64,000 nucleotides of DNA, from NCBI RefSeq assembly GCF_002994745.2, contig NC_037093.1, positions 15,201,555 through 15,265,554 on the forward strand. The letters run 5' to 3'. Shown in pieces: positions 55,820 to 64,000 of this stretch (position 1 is the stretch's first letter; the number at the start of each line of letters is the position of its first letter). Position numbers and translations under genes: made by a program. Origin of the DNA: Rosa chinensis (taxonomy: Eukaryota; Streptophyta; Magnoliopsida; Rosales; Rosaceae). A model generated the notes under the pieces. That model saw only the letters and a list, made by a program, of their open reading frames with translations. It did no database searches and had not been told where the DNA came from.

Positions 55820-58800
55820 TGTTGAGATATAAAAAAAAATAATAATAATAATTATAAATATTAGTGAACATATGAGGCCAAAGAGGAGCAAAATTCCATA
55901 ATGCCGTGCTACACTTTGCTGGTGGCTTTCTCTATTATACAAGATAAAGTTCCAGCCAAATAGTGATAAAAAAAGAAAAAGAAAAAAAGAGTGGCAGGGG
56001 AGAACGTCTCAATCAAAGATAAGGACGATTCATCTTCAAGAGCCTTGAATAAATGTGACTAGCTATTTCATTCCAGGGGGAAGTCAACAACATTCCCGTT
56101 AAACTCTCCATCAGTCCACTATATAAAGCTAACAATATTGACGCGGAGGACACAGAGAAAAAAAGGAGAAGATAGCCGAGGCCCTGCTGCAAGCAAGAAG
56201 AATCCAACAACGTGAAGTTCACCACAAAGGTTGAGACTCCCTCCCTTCCATGATCTCCACTTTCTTTGTGTTCACAGGTTTCTCAACGATGCTGCATAAA
56301 TGAAAACATGTCGGGGCAGCGTCTCCGATGAACATGCCAGGCAGCGTCCCGATGAACATGCCGGGCAGCGTCCCGATGAACCATTCCGGGCAGCGTCCCG
56401 ATGAACCATTCCGGGCAGCGTCCCGATGAATATACCGGGCAGCATCCCGATGGTCTATAAACAGAACAGTCCCTTCTATCACCAAGTCAATTTAAACAGG
56501 GTCTGCCTTTGAAACACCAACACGAACAATCTCCCTTCCTCCCTCGTCTCTTTTTCCAAACCACCATACCATATAGCCTGTCCCCAAATTCCATGCTTGC
56601 TTCCCAAAAGCACCAACTCAGATAACACACGGAAAAAAAGAATAAACAAATTCTAAATAGTCAGACTCACCCTCAAATTGAAACTCTGGAGTCTTGACTG
56701 CAGTTGCTGTCCTCGCCTTTTATGCCTGCACAAAAGGGTTTATCAAATTTAAAATCCAGTGGGAGTTGACAAAGCACAAAGAAATTGTTTTCGGTGCAAA
56801 GAGACTAAGAGAAAAGGACAGAAGACTCACCGTTGAAATCAAAAGTCTGGAACTCTGGAATTTATGACACCACGGCTCCTGTACTTGTTTTGTACCTGCA
56901 TAAAAAATAATAATAATAAGGTTTTGTCAAGTTAACAAAAGCCTTGAAATTGCAGCAGTTGGTGATTCAAATAAAAAGTAACGTTTTCATTGAACAAATG
57001 AGATCAAACGTCGATTACAGAGGTTACTAAAGTACAAAGCAGAAGATACAAAAGAAAAGGAAGCAAGAATGATGTTCTGGTGACATTTGCAGAGGAGAGA
57101 GTTCCATCAAATTGCACAAATACAACGAGAATGACAAAAGCAACATGACAAGCCTGCGCTCTCGGGTACGATATGTCGAGGTGCAAACAATTGTAAACAG
57201 AAGAAACAAAGTAGAAGCCATGAGGTGGAATAGCAAAACAAAGTTCAAAACTTGATTATGGTGAATTGCTACAGCGTCAAGACCCATTGTCCTTGGGTAA
57301 AAATCAAATTCAACTACTCAAAGGCTGCAGCAAATTTTAAGCCAATATTGCCGCAAGAAATCGAAGCGGTGCAGATATAAAAAAAGCTAAAGAACAAAAG
57401 TCTCTGGCGGTGACATCTTTGTGTAAAGATAAAGCTTTAACCCAAGTCTTGATCAATGTCAACAAAGTAATTCCAGAAACTCACAAATGCACAAAGCAAT
57501 ATAAAAAAAATGAAAGTTCTGGCAATGTTGCAGATCATGTGGGAAGGTTTAATTAAGCTGAGAACAAAACAAAAGGCTTAATTAAATTGCACAAGTTACA
57601 AGCTTGATGAGGTGTTGCCATAGGAACAAATGAAGAAAAGTCTAGCATTGATTTTTATAATCAAGAGTCAATAAAGCTTGGCGGTGGCATGCTCCTTAAT
57701 CAAAACTGAAAGTTCAATTAAGGGGTATAAGACAAAATGGCAAGGTGTAGTAATACTAAAAGCTTTGAAATAATTATCAAAGCTATGCAGGAATCTTTTG
57801 GCGGTGGCTTAAGGTTTGAATATGAGGGTTTCAATTAATTGAAATCAATGTGAGTAGGACAATTGCAGAAATTGACAAAAGCACAAAGCAAAAAGAAAGA
57901 GAAGAAAGTGAAAGTTCTGATAACAAAACTTACTCTCGATGTCAGCAATAGTCTATGTATGGCTTCCTTATAGCACCTGCGGAAGGAGGAAACATAAGAA
58001 AATGAAAGAAAATTGATTGAAGCTTGTTGGTAGAAGCAAAGAATCTCTCTGGCTCACACACGCACCTGGAGTCAAGGCCAAGAGCCTTGCTTTCAATTCG
58101 CTGGCAACCCAAAGTAAACACCGCACTATTGCCTTGTTCGAACTCACCGCGGTTAAATTTAAACACCAGAAGACAAAAATTCAAAGCCCAGAGTCACTGA
58201 TGGAGAGGATCAAGAAGAAAGTTTCAGTTTTGCTGTACACCAAATCTAACGAAGGAGTGAGATAAAGAACGAGATCCTCACCCAATTTGTGTGCAGAAAT
58301 CTCAATTGCAGGCTCTGAAATCCTTTTGGGACAAGAATATAGTCGCGGCCCATCTTCAACTCCATCGCCAAACAGATTTCTGTCTCCAAATCCATCTCCG
58401 CTTTGGCTTGGCAAGAATGACGTACCAAGTTCGTGTTCACCTGGGTTTGGGGATAGTGGAGATGGAAGTAAAGCAGCTGTGAGAAAGGAAAAATAAAAGA
58501 CTAAGTGAAAAAAAGCAACTGGGCCTGTGAGACGCTTTGGGTTGCTGAGAAGTTTATTGGTGTCCATAACAAAATTTGATGCCCAAAATAAAAGTTTATG
58601 CATGTTCTCGATTCTAGACAAGAAAATTGAGACTCGGAGTTTACTTGGTACATCAAAGGTCCCTGTATTAAATTTGGGGTCAAGAAAGCTTCATTAATCA
58701 AGGAATAAGATTCGCGAGGATACAAAAGAAGCCCATTTCAAAATTTGGGCCCGTTGGGAGAATTCGGCAAAGCATGACGCTATGGGTTCCATTTCCAAAT

Positions 58801-59375
58801 ACCCAGGCTTTGTTTCGTAAAAAATTGCTCCGGAACCTAAAAAATATCCTTTTAGTACAAAACCAAGAAAAATCCCAAATTCTCAAAATGTATGAACTAC
58901 AATGGTTTGATCCCTTCACAGGGTATGTAGGCAATTTGGATTCAAATCTGGATGCAACCACAAGGTAAACTGAATCTCTGGTTCTTTTAAAACCAAATTC
59001 ACCCAAACACCTAACCAGAATTGTTTCGATATGTCACCTACCTGTTGAAACTCCAAAGCCACAAAAACTTGAACTACGAGTAGCTTGATCCCTTCCAGGG
59101 TACGTAGGCAGCCTGTAAAATAACCCAGGTGCAGCCGCAATTTTTCACAAACACACACATCTCCATATGTTGACTTTGTACTGGGAATCAAAGGGTTTTC
59201 CCTTAAAATGAGGGATTGTAATTAAGAGATTATTGTTATCTTGAATGGGTCGAACCTGCATAATAAAAGCTCTATTTTGTCAATAAGATAGAGCGAAATT
59301 GTGTTGGGTATATTAATTTACAATTTTTGCTCAACATAATTTTTCATCCTCCTCAAAAAAAAAAAAAAAATTCAT
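55820..59375. mobile_element. 3.5-kb insertion splitting the PPR gene
   Basis: The PPR reading frame breaks off after DEMV at 59376 and resumes with KGIM at 55819, with almost nothing lost compared with the family. The insert starts TGTTGAG at 55820 and shows CTCAACA at 59330-59336, a 7-bp LTR-style inverted repeat, followed by an A-run of 16 (59355-59370). The motif TTGATCCCTTC...AGGGTA-GTAGGCA occurs twice (58908-58932 and 59087-59110); similar wording is found in plant gypsy LTR/leader regions. No coding domain is present. It may be a LARD-type non-autonomous element. No clear target duplication. Confidence 0.6.
56312..56453. repeat. Minisatellite, 27-28-bp units
   Basis: Six units of the form GGGCAGCGTCCCGATGAAC plus about 8 variable bases, in the insertion within the PPR gene. 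GC-rich compared with the surroundings. Confidence 0.85.
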
Positions 59376-60422
59376 CACCATCTCATCTCTATAACCGAAA
59401 CTCCTGTCCAAATCACCCTTATTGCAATAACCATCAATCAGGGTGTTATAAGTAACAGCACGCGGAAGCAGCCCAATATCCAGCATTTTATCAAAAAGAC
59501 CAGACACTTCATCAAGCCTTTTCTCCTTACACATCCCACTAATAAGCAATCCATGCGTGTAAGAATCCGGCTGAACTCCTCTACCTTTCATAGCACCAAA
59601 AATCATCTGAGCCCCTCCAACTCTGCCTCTCAAACAAAACCCATGAATGATGGTATTATAAGTAACAACAGTAGGCTTAATCCCCAAAATCTCCATAAAC
59701 CCAAGAAACTCCTTTGCCTTCTTTAACTTCCCTTCTTTGCACAACACATTAATCATGATGTTAAAAGTACAAACACTGGACTTGATCTTCAACCTAAACA
59801 TGTCAGCATACAAAACCCAAGCCCTCTCGGTTCGATTCAATTTCGAAAACAAACTCAGCAATTCATTACAAGTCTTAGTCCTAGGCATAACATTGTCACT
59901 CGTCATCAAGCTACAGCACTCAAAAGCGTCATCAGCCCTCTTCAATTCACAGCAAGCACTTACCAGCAAGTCCAAAACGACGCCGCTTTGGGCACCCAAA
60001 CGCACTCGGGCACGAGCCAGCGAGTCGAAAACGTCTCGAATCGGAGCAATGCCGCTGCCGACGAGTTGCTTCAGGAGCCCCAAGGAGGATTTTGGGGAAG
60101 GCAGGGCGGCGAGAATGGCGACAGCGAGGCATTGGGTTTCGATTTCAAGGCGGAGAAAGTCGATGTGGGATGTGAATTGATGGACAAGGTGAGGGCTTTG
60201 GTGGAGATGGAAGAGGGTTTGGGAGACTAGAGAGGAGGGAAGGTTGGGCGGAAGGTGTTCGATGAATTGCCACTGACAAGTTTGGATGGAGTTGAGGAGA
60301 GAGTGGTGGGTGATGGGTGGAGGAGGGTCTGGTTGGGTGAGTGAACAGAGAGATTGGGTTTGGATGGGTCTGAGATTTTGGGGTTTAAGGGTCTGAGGGT
60401 TTAGGAGTTTGTGAGATTTCAT
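59376..60422 (-). pseudogene. PPR gene, 5' part
   Basis: Starts at 60420-60422 (MKSHKLLNPQTL) with a Ser/Pro/Gln-rich, acid-poor leader typical of organelle targeting. PPR motifs follow from about residue 165: KTCNELLSLFSKLNRTERAW, CTFNIMINVLCKEGKLKKAK, VVTYNTIIHGFCLRGRV, SYTHGLLISGMCKEKR and AVTYNTLIDGYCNKGDL. Wording and order match the Arabidopsis At2g15630 type of P-class PPR proteins. The frame is open for 349 codons and then enters the insertion (A-run read as poly-Phe). The rest of the gene is at 55005-55819. Confidence 0.8.
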
Positions 60423-62401
60423 TGTTGGCTAAGAAAGACGTGTTCGTGATTTTGTGAAGGGGGGAGAGGTGGGGGAATGGATTTATGCTCGAGGTACATG
60501 TGAGGCGGTAAAACGATATTGGTAATATGACCAATCCCAAAGGTAACGCGGGGTAACTCCCAAGTAAAAACTGATTTTTGCAGATTAAACAATCGTGGCT
60601 GTTTTTCTGTAGAAGATAACGTGTATATATATCCTCAAATGAGCTCGAAGAGAATAAAATTATTGCAAAGAATATAAAAACAAAACATCGTTTACAGTTA
60701 GATTTATTGTACAAATTTTAATCGTAAAATCATTGTCAACTGATCTTTCAAACAATTAGAACTACAGTTAGATTTGTGAAAAAGAGTTACCAAAAGAACC
60801 TCTAATTGCCATTCTTTCATATCATTCGTTGCCAAGTCTTTTTCGCATTACTTTGAAAGAAAATAGAACTCATGCTCTACCTTAAAAGTTAAATCTAAGC
60901 TAATGAAGGACAAATGTTCTAACCATCTCATCACCGACCAAAAATGTGAGTTAGGTTTAGGCAATCATGAGACGAGTTGTATCACAGAAGTAATCCAACC
61001 TGACGTAAATGATTCGAAATTTTTTTACTGTACTTTAGCATTATTCATATTCAAGAGATGTATTGGAAGTCAGATATCTATATACAACCCCTGTATCTAT
61101 ATACAATCCCTTTAGTTTACACTTCAGGGTCACCACTACTCTTTCCACCAGTGTTCTCATTCAGGATTTCTATTGACTGCAAATAAGGAAAAATAACTAG
61201 TCCCTTGCAATTCCATCTTACATTGAGATCTAAAAGCATTCGCAGATAGTGACTAAAGTGATACCTTTCTTATATTGGCATCACATTACGTACATGTATT
61301 CAATAAAATATATGTCAATCAATCGGGTTAAGCTCAATAATTATTAAAAGAATACCATCCATGCATGTATCTCAAATAAATTCCCTTTCATGTTGAATAC
61401 AAAATTTCCCACTCCTAACTTGCACACTTAATATTGAGTTAAAATCTAACAAAACTTGGGAAGAATCCTTCCACCACTTGGCCACCTCCTCCATACAAAG
61501 CCATCTGCAATACAAAAAGCTTGCACAGAATTAGTACAGTGCTTGGTATGTATACCAAATTTTGAACTTGCATGAAATCCAATGAGTAGAGCACCAATGA
61601 CCTAAGTTAAAAGTTCCACTCTAGAATAATGACTTCCGGTTTAGTTTTTTTTTCAACATCAGCTTAAATTTTCCGATCAAACTCAATGCTGCAGCACAAC
61701 TTAAAAGGGAAAAGAAAAAAGTAATGGCTACTTGGGGTGCTGATATAATAATTTACATGTTATAATAATTTTTACCCAAACAACATTCTAAATCATTTTG
61801 TTTTTGGTGAAGGATTTAGGGAAATAAAATACTGTAATAAAAGAATGCCAAAGTATCCCTCCCCGGCGTGCAAATTATATCTTGCAAATAAAAACATCTG
61901 GTTCAACAGTGAATAGACCAAGACAATTCTTAAAAAATAAAAACATAAAAAGCAAATTCAAATTGCTTATCAATTCAACTGTTAAACGCTACATCCAGAA
62001 AAAGCACTAATTTCATTACAAGGACTATTTCACTTCCCCAAAGTTCCAATCACACATTCCATATAAGAAGAAACAAAAAAGGAGCTTCTTAGGTATATCC
62101 TTATAGCATATCGGCCCATGTAAGCCGAACAGAAAACTCATCAAAACAACACCAAATCATCATATTCTGCCCATTCATCCCAGCAAATACGAATTAAGCA
62201 ATACACTAAACTGCCTTACTATAATCACCAAATTCATTCTTTGCACACCCATTTAAGCTCAAAACCAGTAGTGATGTTAAACTATAACGCAAAATTAGCA
62301 AAGAATCCACTGTTTATTTGATGAACGGAGTTAACAACAGTAAATGCAATACAGTACTGGTAAAACTGAGTGTGGTAATAAATAAAATTTAACCTGAAAT
62401 C
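60423..62401. other. Intergenic region with two small exon-like pieces
   Basis: Mostly AT-rich with no gene. On the minus strand two pieces follow good AG acceptors: one from about 61505 (MALYGGGGQVVEGFF) and one at 61117-61176 (SIEILNENTGGKSSGDPEV, then TAA). They could be 3' exons of an alternative transcript from the DPH3 side or scraps of another gene. Not recognised. Confidence 0.3.
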
Positions 62402-62650
62402 CTAAGCGACGGTGAGGGATTGTTGCTTGGAGGGCTCAAAGGGTTTGGTGGGTTTCTTATCCATGAAATCTTCGATGTTGTAAACGACGGTGATGTAGAG
62501 AGTACAGCTAGGACACCGAGCAATCTCTTCCCCCAATTTCAGGTCTTCCTTGGTAATCTGGAACAAGTCTCCACATGGGCATGGGTATGTGTACGCCTGG
62601 AGCTCGTCGTTCCACTCCATATCTTCGATCTCCACGTCGTCGTACGACAT
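62402..62650 (-). CDS. DPH3: DPH3, diphthamide biosynthesis zinc protein
   Basis: A complete 82-residue single-exon protein, the usual length for plant DPH3. The CSL-type zinc finger has four ligand cysteines: C24 and C26 (YPCPCGDLF) and C46 and C49 (RCPSC). The acidic start SYDDVEIEDMEWND is typical. DPH3 donates electrons to the DPH1-DPH2 radical enzyme, the first step in making diphthamide on elongation factor 2, and also serves Elongator in tRNA wobble-uridine modification; it acts in the cytosol. The start at 62650 fits the family start MSYDD. No lesions are seen. It is the cleanest single gene of the window. Confidence 0.95.
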   Translation of the reverse strand: MSYDDVEIEDMEWNDELQAYTYPCPCGDLFQITKEDLKLGEEIARCPSCTLYITVVYNIEDFMDKKPTKPFEPSKQQSLTVA

Positions 62651-62685
62651 CGTTTAGCTTCGGCAAGACAGTAGAGTGTAAAGAC

Positions 62686-63804
62686 CTGCCCAAAATTTGA
62701 CAAAAGCATGGTTACAGGCTGAATTTAAAATTTAAATACAGATTAAAAGAAAAAGAAAATTCACTATAAATAAAAAGGTAAAGAAAAAGTTCACAGCAGA
62801 ACCAATTTAGCAAATAAATCCCAAAAGAATTCTATTAACCAACAATCATAAAATCAAAAACAAAAGCGAAACAGTTTATAACCATACCGAAAATAAAACA
62901 AAGGATTTAAACAAAGCAAAGCATTTGATACACATTGTAACAAAAGGTACCCAAACCAATATCAGCATGATCAGTGAGTTCACATGATAACAGATACCCA
63001 ACATTATCAATTACAATACCAAATTTGAAAGTAACAACAGTAAGGAAGTTGACATAGAGAAAATAGAATTTAGCACATTAGCAGTTTTACCAAAGTTGAA
63101 TGGATGCAAACATAAGACCCAAGAAATGCCAAACCACATTTGCTATCAAATGATAGAAAAATCATCCTAGGTTCTATCCACAATGACATCTAAAATGCAC
63201 AAGAAGTATATAATATAATAATACATAAACCTAACAAGTACAACTATTGTACTTGGCGAAACACAATGAAGATGGTAATGCAAACCCTTTTTAGGCTAAT
63301 GTCGGCTAGAGAACAGGGTAGTGCAACTAATTGCATTAAGATATGCACCCAACCAGATATATAATGCAGAGAGACAGGTATGAACTTTGCAACTATAGTA
63401 AAAATATGGAAACTGAACCAAGTTGAGAGGTAGCAAATCACATAATTAAATTCAATGTCTAGATCTGACAAAGAAGAGTCAACAAAGAAGTATTATGGAA
63501 AGAAATCCACCTACAGAAACAGAAAAGAAAACATTCAATAAAATCAAGTTGGTTTAAGAAATCAAAGTATAATTACTTAAAAGAAAAGCCACTCATACAG
63601 TAAAGAATAACAGATAAAAATCAAACCACCACAAGCACAGAAACCACATCGTTGTTCATATACTCAATCATCACAAATGAAATACTAAGGAAACTAAATA
63701 CTTGACGGATTATCGTTTCTCAAGACCATGATTTCAATTCAAAGCATGAACCAAAAGAGCAGTATTGAAATGAAGTAAAATTGTAAAGTAAAGAAGTCAC
63801 TTAC
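62686..63804 (-). other. Likely 5'UTR intron of DPH3
   Basis: On the minus strand CC followed by GTAAGTGACTT at 63804 is a good donor, and TTTTGGGCAG ending at 62686 is a good acceptor 35 bases upstream of the DPH3 start codon. The interval is AT-rich and non-coding. A leader exon would then lie at 63805 to about 63990, which is pyrimidine-rich on the minus strand-side leader (GATTTGTAGAAAGG, AACCCTAA-like wording at 63950). Inference from splice-site wording. Confidence 0.5.
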
Positions 63805-64000
63805 GGTAAGGCAAGGCAATCAAAGACAGTAAACAACCCAAAACAAAGCCCTCCACTTGAGAAACTTTCTCCCCATTCGCCTTTCTACAAATCTGATCAA
63901 CAGCAGAAAACCAAACTCCCAATCTTTCGTCTTCGCTTCTGAAAATCAATCTAAACCCTCAAATCCAGAAACACCCAATTCGCAGCCTTTTTGACAAAAA

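Noticed and set aside
1..64000. tRNA, rRNA, CRISPR, riboswitch or phage-like modules
   Set aside because: None seen; the content is typical plant nuclear DNA.

Overview
This is eukaryotic nuclear DNA from a plant, almost certainly a eudicot. Genes have GT-AG introns. The window holds a TIR-NBS-LRR resistance gene with a C-JID tail, a PPR gene, a DPH3 gene and fragments of Dicer-like and AUX1/LAX genes, all buried in plant-type transposons. A Rosaceae source is possible but not shown by the sequence. I see no bacterial-style operon, CRISPR array, rRNA or tRNA gene.

Layout. 1-491 is the end of an LTR. 492-11056 is copy 1 of a segmental duplication whose copy 2 lies at 40378-53326. Both copies carry the same minus-strand mosaic of exon scraps: long-chain acyl-CoA synthetase, Dicer-like helicase, aldo-keto reductase and TMEM45/DUF716. 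Copy 1 has three later insertions: a MITE (1105-1464), a solo LTR (2483-3265) and a Ty3/gypsy element (5362-10526). Copy 2 has one, a minus-strand Ty1/copia element (40575-49251) that itself contains a hAT-like element (42584-45228). Each copy shows the empty site of the other's insertions, so the borders and target-site duplications can be read directly.

Between the copies lie a 5.36-kb CACTA element carrying pieces of three host genes (SF3B4, PRMT6 and phosphofructokinase; 11057-16414), a broken L1-type LINE (16415-18677), the 5' end of a LAX auxin-carrier gene, a young Sirevirus-like copia element (19628-28610), a LINE remnant, a tandem repeat array, and the one large gene that still looks intact: a four-exon TNL of about 1058 residues (32463-37993) with a MULE in its second intron.

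Right of copy 2 are a PPR gene (like Arabidopsis At2g15630) split by a 3.5-kb insertion and also carrying a stop codon and a frameshift, then a compact, intact DPH3 gene (62402-62650) with a likely 5'UTR intron.

The most unusual signals are: (1) the gypsy element ends in LTR copies of equal length in INVERTED orientation, flanked by a perfect 5-bp target duplication, with a fold-back microhomology at the inner junction; (2) the young copia element carries an extra GC-rich ORF between pol and the 3' LTR whose protein starts like the histone H3 tail and which has a TATA-like box and good start context of its own; (3) the CACTA element has captured three unrelated genes, introns included, and joins two unrelated flanks without a target duplication. 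The TNL and DPH3 are the only genes here I would call likely functional.
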